A DNA stretch of 64,000 nt from Macrococcus capreoli (GCF_025628935.1 NZ_JAOTIS010000005.1:80692-144691); one strand, 5' to 3'; shown: positions 31,752 through 40,570, counted from the first letter of the stretch. Notes: generated by a model not told the origin, from the sequence alone. A program made the numbers and translations.

Positions 31752-32374
31752 TGGCATCTACAACGATCATCGGAATAGCAGGGGGTTCTGGTTCTGGAAA
31801 GACATCAGTAACTTCAAAAATACTTAAAAATTTAGAAGGTTATAGCGTCGCTTTAATCGAACAAGATTATTATTATAAAGATCAGGCACATTTAAGTTTT
31901 GATGAGCGTTTAAAAACGAATTATGACCATCCACTAGCGTTCGATAATGATTTATTAATTCAAAATTTAATTGATTTGCGTAACGGTGAAACGGTAAAAG
32001 TGCCGACGTATGATTATACAAAACATACGAGAAGCGAGAAAACGATTACATTTGAGCCGAAAGATGTTATTATAGTAGAAGGCATTTTTGCTTTAGAGAA
32101 TGAAACGCTTCGTGATTTAATGGATGTTAAGATTTATGTAGATACAGATGCAGATCTTCGTATTTTAAGAAGGCTTGTTAGAGATATAGAACAACGTGGA
32201 CGTACGATGGAGTCAGTTATTGATCAGTACTTAACGGTTGTTCGACCGATGCATAATCAATTCATTGAACCAACGAAACGATACGCTGACATTATTATTC
32301 CTGAAGGTGGAAGTAATGCAGTAGCGATCGATATTATGACAACAAAAATACAATCATTAATTCGCGTGAATTAG
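31751..32374 (+). CDS. udk: uridine kinase
   Basis: Phosphorylates uridine and cytidine in pyrimidine salvage. The P-loop GGSGSGKT is at 11-18; the [15 protein letters not shown] and [12 protein letters not shown] segments are typical of Udk. It has 207 residues. It overlaps trhP2 by one base (TAATG) with AAGGAA upstream and precedes greA by 19 bases, the conserved order in Bacillales. Confidence 0.95.
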   Translation: MASTTIIGIAGGSGSGKTSVTSKILKNLEGYSVALIEQDYYYKDQAHLSFDERLKTNYDHPLAFDNDLLIQNLIDLRNGETVKVPTYDYTKHTRSEKTITFEPKDVIIVEGIFALENETLRDLMDVKIYVDTDADLRILRRLVRDIEQRGRTMESVIDQYLTVVRPMHNQFIEPTKRYADIIIPEGGSNAVAIDIMTTKIQSLIRVN

Positions 32375-32393
32375 TAGAAAGAAGGATTTATCC

Positions 32394-32870
32394 ATGGAAA
32401 TGCAAAAAGAATACCCAATGACAAAAGAAGGCTTTGAAAAATTAGAAGTTGAATTAGAACATTTAAAAACTGTACGTCGTCCAGAAGTAGTAGAAAAAAT
32501 TAAAGTTGCACGTAGTTTCGGTGATCTTTCAGAGAACTCAGAATACGATGCAGCAAAAGACGAGCAAGGATTCGTTGAACAAGAAATTACAAAAATCGAA
32601 ATGATGTTACGTCATGCCGTTATTATTGAAGACGACGGTTCTAAATCAGAAGTTCAATTAGGAAGAACAGTGACATTTACTGAAATTCCAGGTAATGAAG
32701 AAGAATCATATAAAATCGTAGGTTCTGCAGAGGCTGATCCTTTCGAAGGTAAGATTTCAAATGAATCACCAATCGCGAAAGCGTTATTAGGAAAAAAAGT
32801 TGGCGATGAAATTAACGTACCATTACCAAATGGTAATGAAATGCGTGTTAAAATCGTAGAAATCAGCTAA
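32394..32870 (+). CDS. greA: transcription elongation factor GreA
   Basis: Binds RNA polymerase through its secondary channel and stimulates cleavage of backtracked RNA. The N-terminal coiled coil includes [17 protein letters not shown] and [17 protein letters not shown] with the acidic tip; the C-terminal FKBP-like domain ends in VKIVEIS. 158 residues, full length. A terminator follows. Confidence 0.96.
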   Translation: MEMQKEYPMTKEGFEKLEVELEHLKTVRRPEVVEKIKVARSFGDLSENSEYDAAKDEQGFVEQEITKIEMMLRHAVIIEDDGSKSEVQLGRTVTFTEIPGNEEESYKIVGSAEADPFEGKISNESPIAKALLGKKVGDEINVPLPNGNEMRVKIVEIS

Positions 32871-32890
32871 TATAAAATAGTGATAATTTA

Positions 32891-32918
32891 AAAGTAGATC
32901 TTAATGATCTGCTTTTTA
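32891..32918 (+). terminator. terminator after greA
   Basis: AGTAGATC pairs with GATCTGCT across a 5-base loop, followed by TTTTTATTT. Confidence 0.7.
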
Positions 32919-32934
32919 TTTAGGAGGAATATAA

Positions 32935-33627
32935 ATGATTGGAATTATCGGTGCAATGCAGGAAGAAATAGAAATTTTAAAAAACGACATGGTTGATTTA
33001 GTGACAGAACAACAAGCGCATGTTGAAATTTATAAAGGTCGTTTATATGGGCAGGATGTAGTATTAATGCAAAGCGGTATTGGTAAAGTGAATGCTGCGA
33101 TATGTACAACATTATTAATTAAAGAATATAATCCTGAGATGATTATTAATACAGGTAGTGCGGGTGGTTTAGGCGCTGAACTATCCGTAGGCGATATCGT
33201 AGTGAGTCAGAGCGTATTACATCATGATGTCGTAGCGACAGCATTCGGCTATGCATTAGGGCAAGTTCCTGGTATGCCGGAACGATACGATGCAGACGTT
33301 AAATTGATTGAAGTTGCTGAACAGGCAATAAAAGAAAATGATTTAACAGCGCATATCGGCTTAATTGTATCAGGGGACAGTTTCATCGGTTCTGCTGAAC
33401 AAAAACAAGCCATTTTAACACATTTTAATGAAAGTTTAGCTGTTGAAATGGAAGCTGCTGCAGTTGCACAAACATGTTATCAGTTTAATGTACCATTTAT
33501 TATTACGCGTGCGATTTCTGATTTAGCAAACGGTGAAGCGGGCATAACATTCGATGAGTTTTTAAAAGTTGCTTGCGTATCAAGTTCTAAAATTGTAAAA
33601 TCAGTATTAGAGACATTACCTGCTTAA
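32935..33627 (+). CDS. mtnN: 5'-methylthioadenosine/S-adenosylhomocysteine nucleosidase
   Basis: MtnN (Pfs) cleaves MTA and SAH, recycling SAM by-products of the many methyltransferases around it and, where LuxS is present, feeding AI-2 synthesis. GIIGAMQEEIEIL at the start, NTGSAGGL, AVEMEAAAVAQ and the catalytic aspartate segment ITRAISDLANGE are visible. 230 residues; TAGGAGG precedes the ATG. Confidence 0.95.
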   Translation: MIGIIGAMQEEIEILKNDMVDLVTEQQAHVEIYKGRLYGQDVVLMQSGIGKVNAAICTTLLIKEYNPEMIINTGSAGGLGAELSVGDIVVSQSVLHHDVVATAFGYALGQVPGMPERYDADVKLIEVAEQAIKENDLTAHIGLIVSGDSFIGSAEQKQAILTHFNESLAVEMEAAAVAQTCYQFNVPFIITRAISDLANGEAGITFDEFLKVACVSSSKIVKSVLETLPA

Positions 33628-33647
33628 AGGGATAGGAGGGCGCATTG

Positions 33648-33752
33648 ATGATTTTTATTATGGCTTTATCTGTGATTGCAACAGCAATTATCGGGTTTTT
33701 AATTTACACTGGTACTGAAGTAGATTACGCTCCAAATCAAGAAATCGAATAG
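33648..33752 (+). CDS. small membrane peptide, 34 residues
   Basis: A short frame with an excellent ribosome binding site, TAGGAGGG (33633-33640), and ATG at 33648. It encodes an N-terminal hydrophobic helix (MIFIMALSVIATAIIGFLIY) and an acidic tail ending NQEIE. It begins 20 bases after mtnN and is followed by a hairpin, so it is likely the last gene of that transcript. Function unknown; I see no toxin-like charge pattern. Confidence 0.7.
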   Translation: MIFIMALSVIATAIIGFLIYTGTEVDYAPNQEIE

Positions 33753-33759
33753 TGATATA

Positions 33760-33786
33760 AACCCCAGTCCATCATGGATTGGGGTT
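33760..33786 (+). terminator. hairpin after the small membrane peptide
   Basis: AACCCCAGTCCA and TGGATTGGGGTT form a 12-bp stem with a 3-base loop. The T tract after it is weak. Confidence 0.65.
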
Positions 33787-33840
33787 ATTGATTGTATGAA
33801 TGGGGTAATAGAGTAATAACACATTATTTTGAGGTGACAT

Positions 33841-34365
33841 ATGGGAATGATTCAAAAGTATTTATTACCAAGTAAGTATGCAAAATCAATATTTGAGATT
33901 ACACCAGAAGAATTGTCTGGTCGTGGCGTGAAAGCTATTATTACTGATTTAGATAACACATTAGTCGGTTGGGATGTTGCACTTGCTACGCCTGAAGTGA
34001 TTCAATGGTTTAACAGTATGAAAGAACACAATATTAAAGTAACGATTGTATCCAATAATAATCAGGCACGTGTTGCAACATTTGCGACGCCTTTGGAAGT
34101 CGATTATATCTTTAATGCACGTAAACCTATGGGACAATCCTTCAAGAAAGCTTGTGCAGCGATGGGTGTAAAACCAGAAGAAACAGTTGTCATTGGTGAT
34201 CAAATGATGACAGATGTATTAGCAGCGAATTCAAATGGTTTTTATTCTATTATGGTTGTGCCTGTGAAATCTAATGATGAGTGGAAAACACGTGTTAATC
34301 GTATGATAGAACGTAAGTTTTTAGCTTACTTCAAAAAGAAAGGTTTAATAAACTGGGAAAATTAG
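33841..34365 (+). CDS. yqeG: YqeG family HAD IIIA phosphatase
   Basis: HAD-superfamily phosphatase, 174 residues, with the nucleophile motif TDLDNTL (D36, D38), motif II IVSNN, and motif III/IV VIGDQMMTDVLAAN. Family members act on phosphatidylglycerol-phosphate-like or unknown substrates; the exact reaction is unproven here. GAGGTG precedes the ATG. It normally heads the yqeG-yqeH-aroE cluster, here separated from yqeH by a tRNA gene. Confidence 0.9.
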   Translation: MGMIQKYLLPSKYAKSIFEITPEELSGRGVKAIITDLDNTLVGWDVALATPEVIQWFNSMKEHNIKVTIVSNNNQARVATFATPLEVDYIFNARKPMGQSFKKACAAMGVKPEETVVIGDQMMTDVLAANSNGFYSIMVVPVKSNDEWKTRVNRMIERKFLAYFKKKGLINWEN

Positions 34366-34391
34366 GGGATAACGTATGTTGTCTCTTTTTT
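34365..34391 (+). terminator. terminator after yqeG
   Basis: GGGGATAAC pairs with GTTGTCTC (wobbles) around GTAT, followed by a T run. Confidence 0.6.
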
Positions 34392-34436
34392 CTTTAACTG
34401 AGCAATAGCATTTGGCGTGAATCAAACGAGCAATTG

Positions 34437-34487
34437 GTACCGAATTTAGGATAATTATGCGTTATCTCAAGCGTAAACGAACAATCG
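34437..34487. repeat. diverged dispersed intergenic repeat, second copy
   Basis: GTACCGA (34437), AGGATAATTAT (34448) and ACGAACAATCG (34477) occur in the same order as at 17777, 17809 and 17845 in the other long spacer. Spacing differs by a few bases. Function unknown; could be chance or a decayed shared element. Confidence 0.3.
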
Positions 34488-34554
34488 TATATTTTAAAGG
34501 ATTAATGAATCGATGAAACATTAAAAACAAATGAATAAAAATAATCACGAAGGC

Positions 34555-34583
34555 TTTACAAAGTATTGATTATTCGTTATTAT
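34555..34583 (+). promoter_or_regulatory. predicted promoter of tRNA-Gly
   Basis: TTTACA (34555-34560), 17-base spacer, TATTAT (34578-34583), about 20 bases before the tRNA. Confidence 0.6.
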
Positions 34584-34604
34584 ATTTATACGAATTTAAT
34601 ATAT

Positions 34605-34675
34605 GCGGGTGTAGTTTAGTGGTAAAACCTCAGCCTTCCAAGCTGATGTTGTCGGTTCGATTCCGATCACCCGCT
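34605..34675 (+). tRNA. tRNA-Gly, anticodon UCC
   Basis: The acceptor stem GCGGGTG pairs with CACCCGC (34668-34674), discriminator T as expected for glycine. The D arm contains TTTAGTGGTAAAA, and the anticodon arm is TCAGC CTTCCAA GCTGA with anticodon TCC. The T arm is GTCGGTTCGATTCCGAT. CCA is not encoded. It reads GGA and GGG codons and stands alone with its own promoter and terminator. Confidence 0.97.
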
Positions 34676-34679
34676 TAAA

Positions 34680-34717
34680 GAGAGGGTCGTGCATGAACGC
34701 ACTGCCCTTTTATTTTG
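34680..34717 (+). terminator. terminator after tRNA-Gly
   Basis: AGGGTCGTGC pairs with GCACTGCCCT (one mismatch) and TTTTATTTT follows. Confidence 0.75.
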
Positions 34718-34789
34718 TCTTACAATACTTAAAGTGTGTTATGTGCTAGAATAGAAGTATTGATAATTGATATTCAGGAGGAACAATAT

Positions 34790-35887
34790 TTGAGTAATGA
34801 AATGAAGTGTATTGGCTGTGGCGCGATTTTGCAATCTACTGATCAATCAAAGCCAGGGTACGTTCCAAATTCAAGTTTAAATAAAGAAGATGTCATCTGT
34901 AAACGTTGCTTTAGATTAAAGCATTACAACGAAATTCAAGATGTTCATTTAACAAGTGATGATTTCTTAACAATGTTGAATGCGCTAAGCGATAAAGACG
35001 GTATTGTGGTAAACGTTATCGACGTATTTGATTTCCAGGGTTCGTGGATTAATGGTTTAAAGCGTATCGTTGGGAATAAGAAGGTCATTATTGCAGCAAA
35101 TAAAATGGACTTATTACCGAAACTCATCAACAAACGTCGTGTGAAGCTGTGGATCGAGAAACAAGCAAAAGAACTTGGTATGAAAGCTGATGATGTCGTA
35201 TTAATCTCAGCCCAAAAGAATCATGGTATTGATGAATTATTAGAAACGATTGAATCACACCGTGAAGGTAAAGATGTTTATGTCATAGGTACTACAAATG
35301 TAGGGAAATCAACATTAATCAATAAATTAATCGAGACGAGTGTTGGTGAGAAGAATGTGATTACAACATCACACTTCCCGGGTACGACACTTGATTTAAT
35401 CGATATTCCGTTAGATGAACATTCTTTCATGTATGATACACCAGGGATTATTCAGGCACATCAAATGACGCATTATGTAAGTGATAAAGAATTAAAAATC
35501 ATTATGCCGAAAGATGAAATTAAGCCTCGTAACTTCCAATTAAATGAAGGTCAAACATTATTCTTAGGTGGATTAGTACGCGTCGATTATATGACAGGTG
35601 GTCGTCGCAGCTTAAACTGTTTCGTATCAAACTTACTAAATATTCATCGCACAAAGCAAGTCAATGCAGAAGATTTATGGCATCGCCAAATCGGTGAATT
35701 ATTAACACCACCGGGAACGAAAGATTTTGATTTCGGTAATGTAAAGAAAACGACACTATCGATTAAAGACGATAAGCAGGATATAATAATCTCTGGTCTT
35801 GGGTTCATTACCGTCGAACAAGGTGCTGTAATTGACGTATATGCACCGAAACAAGTCGATGTATATTTAAGACCTAGTATTTTATAA
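34790..35887 (+). CDS. yqeH: ribosome biogenesis GTPase YqeH
   Basis: Circularly permuted GTPase needed for 30S assembly. An N-terminal zinc finger (C7, C10, C37, C40) precedes the permuted motifs: NKMD (G4) comes before GTTNVGKST (G1) and DTPG (G3). It has 365 residues. The frame opens at 34736, but the TTG at 34790, nine bases after AGGAGG, gives the canonical N-terminus. First gene of the yqeH-aroE-yhbY-nadD-yqeK-rsfS-yqeM operon. Confidence 0.94.
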   Translation: MSNEMKCIGCGAILQSTDQSKPGYVPNSSLNKEDVICKRCFRLKHYNEIQDVHLTSDDFLTMLNALSDKDGIVVNVIDVFDFQGSWINGLKRIVGNKKVIIAANKMDLLPKLINKRRVKLWIEKQAKELGMKADDVVLISAQKNHGIDELLETIESHREGKDVYVIGTTNVGKSTLINKLIETSVGEKNVITTSHFPGTTLDLIDIPLDEHSFMYDTPGIIQAHQMTHYVSDKELKIIMPKDEIKPRNFQLNEGQTLFLGGLVRVDYMTGGRRSLNCFVSNLLNIHRTKQVNAEDLWHRQIGELLTPPGTKDFDFGNVKKTTLSIKDDKQDIIISGLGFITVEQGAVIDVYAPKQVDVYLRPSIL

Positions 35888-35900
35888 AGCAGGTGGTGCT

Positions 35901-36698
35901 ATGAACTTTGCAGTCATTGGCCATCCGATTAGTCACTCATTATCTCCAGTCATGCACCATGCGAACTTTAAAGCACTATGGCGTGACGATGAATATTGTG
36001 CATTAAATATTGAACCGAAACATTTTCATCATATTAAAGATATCATTGCTGAAAAAGCATTAGATGGATTTAATGTAACAATTCCATTTAAGGTTGATAT
36101 TATGCAATATTGTGATGAAATCGATACAGCAGCGCAAATGATAGGTGCAGTGAATACTGTACATATTAAAAATGGACAGTGGATTGGCTATAATACAGAC
36201 GGAATCGGGTATTTATTTAGTATCCAGGAACATTTAAAAGACAATATGAACGTCTTGATATTAGGTGCAGGTGGAGCGAGTCGAGCCATCAGTTATACTC
36301 TGGTGCAACATCATCGTGTTACTGTGGCTAATCGAACAGTTTCACGCGTGCAATCATGGCCTTTCGAAGTAGCGTGCAAAACTTATGACCAGCTGGATGA
36401 CTTATCTGTTTATGATTTAGTCATTAATACTACACCAGTCGGTATGACTGGTTATGAAGATACGTCATTAATTGCATGTGACCAGTTGAAAGCAAGTTGT
36501 ATCGTAAGTGATATTATTTATACACCAGAAACTACAGCTTTACTTAAAGATGCACAACAGCATCAATTAAATACTATAAATGGATTAGGTATGTTTGTAA
36601 TGCAAGGTGCCAGAAGTTTTGAAATTTGGACAGGGCAAGTGGCAAATGTTCAAGCGATGACCGAAGCAGTTACAACAGCCTTGAAAGGAAGAAAATAA
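35901..36698 (+). CDS. aroE: shikimate 5-dehydrogenase
   Basis: NADPH-dependent reduction of 3-dehydroshikimate in aromatic amino-acid synthesis. Substrate site: HPISHSLSPVMHH and NVTIPFKV (catalytic Lys), NTDGIG (Asp). The NADP loop LGAGGASRAIS follows, then NRT. 265 residues. Its stop overlaps the yhbY start by one base. Confidence 0.95.
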   Translation: MNFAVIGHPISHSLSPVMHHANFKALWRDDEYCALNIEPKHFHHIKDIIAEKALDGFNVTIPFKVDIMQYCDEIDTAAQMIGAVNTVHIKNGQWIGYNTDGIGYLFSIQEHLKDNMNVLILGAGGASRAISYTLVQHHRVTVANRTVSRVQSWPFEVACKTYDQLDDLSVYDLVINTTPVGMTGYEDTSLIACDQLKASCIVSDIIYTPETTALLKDAQQHQLNTINGLGMFVMQGARSFEIWTGQVANVQAMTEAVTTALKGRK

Positions 36699-36991
36699 TG
36701 TTAACAGGTAAACAAAAGAGGTTTTTAAGAGCAGAAGCCCATCATTTAAATCCAATTTTCCAGATTGGTAAAGGTGGCATTAACGATCATTTAATTGAAC
36801 AATTAAATGATGTGTTAGAAAAACGTGAACTCATTAAAGTGAGCGTGTTGCAAAATAATGATGATGATAAACAAGAACTAGCTGAAACAATTGCACGTCG
36901 TGTGTACGGGGAACTTGTGCAAGTGATAGGATCTACGATTATTTTATACAAACCTTCAGTCAACAATAAGAAGATTGAATTACCACGATGA
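36698..36991 (+). CDS. yhbY: RNA-binding protein YhbY (CRS1/YhbY fold)
   Basis: A 97-residue ribosome-associated RNA-binding protein, linked to 50S assembly. LTGKQKRFLRAEAHHLNP and the conserved GKGG loop (FQIGKGGIND) define the family. The open frame starts at 36626 within aroE; the ATG at 36698, overlapping the aroE stop, is the family start. It overlaps nadD by four bases (ATGA). Confidence 0.92.
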   Translation: MLTGKQKRFLRAEAHHLNPIFQIGKGGINDHLIEQLNDVLEKRELIKVSVLQNNDDDKQELAETIARRVYGELVQVIGSTIILYKPSVNNKKIELPR

Positions 36992-37575
36992 AAATCATCG
37001 TATATGGCGGATCATTTGACCCTATCCATATTGGTCACTTAACGGTGGCAAACGAAGTGTATGAGCAAGAACGACCAGATCTATTTCTATTTATTCCGAC
37101 AGGTCATAGTCCATTAAAGCAAACAGGTGCGCGTGCTAGTGATGAGGCGAGAGTTGAAATGCTTAAACTGGCAATCCATTATCTTGGATTTGGGTCTGTA
37201 TATACAGTTGAAATGGAACGCGAAGGTAAAAGTTATACGTATCATACGATGCGATATTTACAAGATAAATATCCTCATGCAGAGCTTTCAATAGTTATCG
37301 GCACGGATCAATATATGTCACTCAATCAATGGTTTGAAGTTGAAAAGCTTAAATCAATGGTACGTTTTATCGTTGTGAATCGTGACGTTGAAATGCTTGA
37401 TTTACCGTCGCCATTTCAACCATTTCAAATTCCGAGAATGGATATTAGTTCAACAATGATTCGTGAACGTATCGCGAATCATAAGACAATTCGTTGTTTT
37501 GTGATTGATACGATTGAACGCTTTATTAGAAAGGAACATTTATATGAAACAAAAGAAAGCGAGAAAGCTCGTTGA
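36988..37575 (+). CDS. nadD: nicotinate-nucleotide adenylyltransferase
   Basis: Adenylates nicotinate mononucleotide in NAD synthesis. The nucleotidyltransferase site GGSFDPIHIGHL carries HxGH (H14, H17), and ISSTMIRERI near the C-terminus is the second signature. 195 residues. Overlaps both yhbY and yqeK. Confidence 0.95.
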   Translation: MKIIVYGGSFDPIHIGHLTVANEVYEQERPDLFLFIPTGHSPLKQTGARASDEARVEMLKLAIHYLGFGSVYTVEMEREGKSYTYHTMRYLQDKYPHAELSIVIGTDQYMSLNQWFEVEKLKSMVRFIVVNRDVEMLDLPSPFQPFQIPRMDISSTMIRERIANHKTIRCFVIDTIERFIRKEHLYETKESEKAR

Positions 37576-38107
37576 AGAGAAGTTACCAAAGAAAAGGTAT
37601 GAACATTCAATACGTGTTGCTGAAACAGCAGTGAAGATGGCAGAAATTTATGATGGTGATAAAGACATCGTTGAAATGGCTGGTATTTTACATGATTATG
37701 CGAAATATGATGAATTAAGTGTGTTATACCAGGCTGTGACGCAATACAAATTAGATAATGATTTATTAACGTATAATTCAGAGATTCTGCATGGACCTGT
37801 CGCAGCAGCATATATGCAAGATAAACATGATATTGATTCAGAAACATATGATGCGATTTATTATCATACGACAGGTCGTGCGCGTATGGGATTAAATGAA
37901 AAGATTATTTTTATCAGCGATTATATTGAGCCAGGACGTACACAACCGGGTGTTGAAGATATTCGTGATATCGTGTTCAAAGAAAAGAATCTTGACAAAG
38001 CAATATATGAAATTTCTAAACGCACCGTATTGTATTTAATTGAACATGATAAACCGATTTATCCGAAAACAATTGAATGTTTAAACTATTATAATTTAGA
38101 AAAGTAA
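37544..38107 (+). CDS. yqeK: HD-domain Ap4A hydrolase YqeK
   Basis: YqeK proteins cleave diadenosine tetraphosphate symmetrically and use a di-iron HD site. H-S-I-R-V-A-E and ILHDYAKY provide the metal residues, with GPVAA and YYHTTGRARMG downstream. The ATG at 37544, after AAAGGAA inside nadD, gives 187 residues; the frame opens earlier at 37505 without a binding site. Confidence 0.92.
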   Translation: MKQKKARKLVEEKLPKKRYEHSIRVAETAVKMAEIYDGDKDIVEMAGILHDYAKYDELSVLYQAVTQYKLDNDLLTYNSEILHGPVAAAYMQDKHDIDSETYDAIYYHTTGRARMGLNEKIIFISDYIEPGRTQPGVEDIRDIVFKEKNLDKAIYEISKRTVLYLIEHDKPIYPKTIECLNYYNLEK

Positions 38108-38126
38108 AATGAAAAGGAATGATGAA

Positions 38127-38480
38127 ATGGAAGCGAAAGCATTATTAGAATTTGCTTTTAACGCTTGTGACAACAAGCGTGCAGAAGATATTATTGGAAT
38201 TAATGTAGCAAATGTCACAGGAATTACAGATTATTTCGTAATTTGTGAAGGTAATAGTGACCGTCAAGTACAAGCGATTGCCCGTGAAGTAAAAGACGAA
38301 GCGCAAAAACATGGTGTTGAAGTGAACCGTTTAGAAGGATTTAACGAAGCCCGCTGGATATTAGTTGATTTAGGGGATGTTGTAGTGCATGTCTTCCATC
38401 ATGAAGAACGTGATTACTATAATTTAGAAAAATTATATCGTGATCAGGAAATTATCGAATACATGCCGGAGCAAATTTAA
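38127..38480 (+). CDS. rsfS: ribosomal silencing factor RsfS
   Basis: Binds ribosomal protein L14 and blocks subunit joining under starvation. Family residues NVTGITDYFVICEGNS and WILVDLGDVVVHVFHHEERDYY are clear. An in-frame ATG at 38109 is in the Shine-Dalgarno zone; the ATG at 38127 after AAAGGAATG gives the usual 117 residues. Its stop overlaps the methyltransferase start. Confidence 0.94.
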   Translation: MEAKALLEFAFNACDNKRAEDIIGINVANVTGITDYFVICEGNSDRQVQAIAREVKDEAQKHGVEVNRLEGFNEARWILVDLGDVVVHVFHHEERDYYNLEKLYRDQEIIEYMPEQI

Positions 38481-39214
38481 TGGCATACGGTCAATTTGCA
38501 TCGATATATGATCAGTTTATGTATGATCAGCCGTATGACAAATGGCTTGAAGTAATAGCGCCTTATTTAAAGGGAAATTTACTCGATTTAGCAACAGGGA
38601 CAGGTACATTTGTTGAAAAGATACCTCAGTCAGTGAAAGTGACCGGTGTTGATTTAAGTGAGGAAATGCTTGCGATCGCTGCATCTAAACGCAATGATGT
38701 GACATTTATTGCGCAAAATATGATGGAACTTGAATTAAATCAGAAGTTTCAAACGATTACTTGTTTGTGTGACAGTCTTAACTATTTGCCAGAACGTAAC
38801 GATGTCATTACAACATTTCAACGCGTTGCAGAGCATTTAGATGATGATGGTGTTTTTATTTTTGATGTGCATAGTACAGCTAAATTTGAAACGTATTTTG
38901 AGAATCAAACATACAGTGATGAACTGGAAGATATGCTATACGTTTGGCATGCGATTCAAGGTGAAGCACCTTATTCAGTTTATCATGACTTAACGTTTTT
39001 TATTGAAACACAAGGGCTATATGCGCGTTTTGATGAGCAACATTATCAAAGAACGTTTGCAATTGATGAATATAACGCGATGCTTAATCAGGCAGGTTTA
39101 GAAGCAACCTCTATATTTGCTGATTTTAATCCCGATGCAACGATTACCTCAGTAGACTTGCATAACGTTGAACGTGTATTTTTTGTTGTGAAAAAGAAAG
39201 AATCATTAAAATAA
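38480..39214 (+). CDS. yqeM: class I SAM-dependent methyltransferase (YqeM-like)
   Basis: A 244-residue Rossmann-fold methyltransferase. SAM motif I is LLDLATGTGTFVEKI, the acidic loop is VTGVDLSEEML, and motif IV region is ITCLCDSLNYL. Substrate unknown. It ends the yqeH operon; starts with ATG overlapping the rsfS stop. The order with comEA next is conserved in Bacillales. Confidence 0.87.
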   Translation: MAYGQFASIYDQFMYDQPYDKWLEVIAPYLKGNLLDLATGTGTFVEKIPQSVKVTGVDLSEEMLAIAASKRNDVTFIAQNMMELELNQKFQTITCLCDSLNYLPERNDVITTFQRVAEHLDDDGVFIFDVHSTAKFETYFENQTYSDELEDMLYVWHAIQGEAPYSVYHDLTFFIETQGLYARFDEQHYQRTFAIDEYNAMLNQAGLEATSIFADFNPDATITSVDLHNVERVFFVVKKKESLK

Positions 39215-39245
39215 AATTTAATTTGTGACAAATAAAATAGATTGA

Positions 39246-39281
39246 GCACTTCTACAGATAATTATGTGGAGGTGTTTTTTT
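39246..39281 (+). promoter_or_regulatory. hairpin plus T7 tract containing the comEA ribosome binding site
   Basis: CACTTCTACA (39247-39256) pairs with TGTGGAGGTG (39265-39274; two G-U pairs) around an 8-base loop, and TTTTTTT follows. The right arm contains GGAGG (39268-39272), nine bases from the comEA ATG at 39282. The element could terminate transcription or hide the binding site. Confidence 0.6.
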
Positions 39282-39971
39282 ATGGATTTAGATCAAATAA
39301 AACAATGGCTCATCAAAAATAAACTGATATTAGGTGTAGTCGCTGTGATACTTTTACTTGTTTGCGTGATTATTACACAAAGGCAGCCTGCCAATCAAGG
39401 TGATAAGGAAGCATTACCGATAAGTCAGTTTGCTACTTTAGGTGATAAAAAATCAAAATCAGCAACGCTAGCTTTAGAACAAACAACGCAACAGGAAAGT
39501 AAGCCAAAGCAAGAAAAGACTGATGAAGTTAAAGTGGATATTAAAGGAGCAGTGAAGTTTAGTGGCGTATATCCGGCGAAAAATAATCAAGTTGTTGATG
39601 AACTTATAAAATTAGCTGTACCCTTAAAAAATGCTGATCTGGATGCAGTGAATTTAGCACAAACCGTCCAGGATGGAATGGTGATTTATATTCCTTATAA
39701 AGGTGAAGTAAAAGAAAATAAATATGCGATGTATCAACAAGCTATTCAACGTAGTCAAAGTCCGTTAAAGACAAATCAAAAGGTCATCAACATTAATACG
39801 GCAGAACAAAGTGCACTGGAAGAAATACCTGGGATTGGGGAGAAAAAGGCGCAGGATATCATTCATTATAGGGAAACGAATGGAGGATTTAAATCGATTG
39901 AAGAAATAAAAGAAATTAAAGGCATAGGGGATAAAACGTTTGAGCATTTAAAAGATTATATTTCGGTGTAA
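39282..39971 (+). CDS. comEA: competence DNA receptor ComEA
   Basis: Membrane-anchored receptor that binds incoming double-stranded DNA for transformation. Transmembrane helix at about 17-34 (LILGVVAVILLLVCVIIT), a low-complexity Lys/Gln/Glu stretch, an SLBB-like domain (VDIKGAVKFSGVYP) and two C-terminal helix-hairpin-helix motifs (INTAEQSALEEIPGIGEKKA and IKEIKGIGDKTFEHL). 229 residues. The GTG at 39264 is in the hairpin loop and is rejected as start. Confidence 0.92.
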   Translation: MDLDQIKQWLIKNKLILGVVAVILLLVCVIITQRQPANQGDKEALPISQFATLGDKKSKSATLALEQTTQQESKPKQEKTDEVKVDIKGAVKFSGVYPAKNNQVVDELIKLAVPLKNADLDAVNLAQTVQDGMVIYIPYKGEVKENKYAMYQQAIQRSQSPLKTNQKVININTAEQSALEEIPGIGEKKAQDIIHYRETNGGFKSIEEIKEIKGIGDKTFEHLKDYISV

Positions 39972-40108
39972 TTATGTTATACGAATGATAGCACATTAAA
40001 TCAATTTGATACGTATTCATTATAATACACAAAACAACTGGAAAATATGCAACTTGAATAAAGTTTGAATAAATATTACAATGAGTTCAAAACGACGTAG
40101 GTGATCTC

Positions 40109-40570
40109 ATGGAAAGAATTCAATGGAAAGAGTATTTTATGGCACAATCTCAATTATTAGCTTTACGCTCTACATGTACACGTTTAAGTGTAGGTGCTAC
40201 GATTGTGAAAGATAATCGTGTTATTGCTGGTGGCTATAACGGTTCTGTTTCGGGTGAAGTGCATTGTATTGATGAAGGATGTTACGTAGAGAATGGACAC
40301 TGTATCCGTACGATTCATGCTGAAATGAATGCTTTATTGCAATGTGCAAAAATGGGTGTATCAACAGAAGGTGCAGAAATTTATGTAACACATTTCCCGT
40401 GTATTCATTGTACGAAATCTATTATTCAGGCGGGTATTAAGAAAATTTACTATGCAAATGATTATAAGAATCATCCGTATGCAGTAGAACTGTTACAAAA
40501 AGCAAATATTGAGACTGAAAAGATTGAATTTAATCCAGAGCATGTTGCGGGGTATTTTGAACAAATGTAA
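40109..40570 (+). CDS. comEB: ComEB, deoxycytidylate deaminase
   Basis: Zinc dCMP deaminase, 153 residues, with HAEMNALLQ (zinc His and catalytic Glu) and PCIHCTK (zinc cysteines). The ligand segment GGYNGSVSGEVHC is family-typical. It lies between comEA and comEC as usual. dCMP deaminase activity is expected from the family; a direct role in DNA uptake is not. Confidence 0.93.
   Translation: MERIQWKEYFMAQSQLLALRSTCTRLSVGATIVKDNRVIAGGYNGSVSGEVHCIDEGCYVENGHCIRTIHAEMNALLQCAKMGVSTEGAEIYVTHFPCIHCTKSIIQAGIKKIYYANDYKNHPYAVELLQKANIETEKIEFNPEHVAGYFEQM

Noticed and set aside
34605..34675. tRNA-Gly as an attachment site of an integrated element
   Set aside because: No duplicated tRNA 3' end and no integrase gene are found nearby; the flanking genes are normal backbone.
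39972..40108. Promoter or riboswitch between comEA and comEB
   Set aside because: A TATAAT is present at 40021 but no -35 lies at a suitable distance, and no known riboswitch consensus is visible; the gap may simply be leader sequence.
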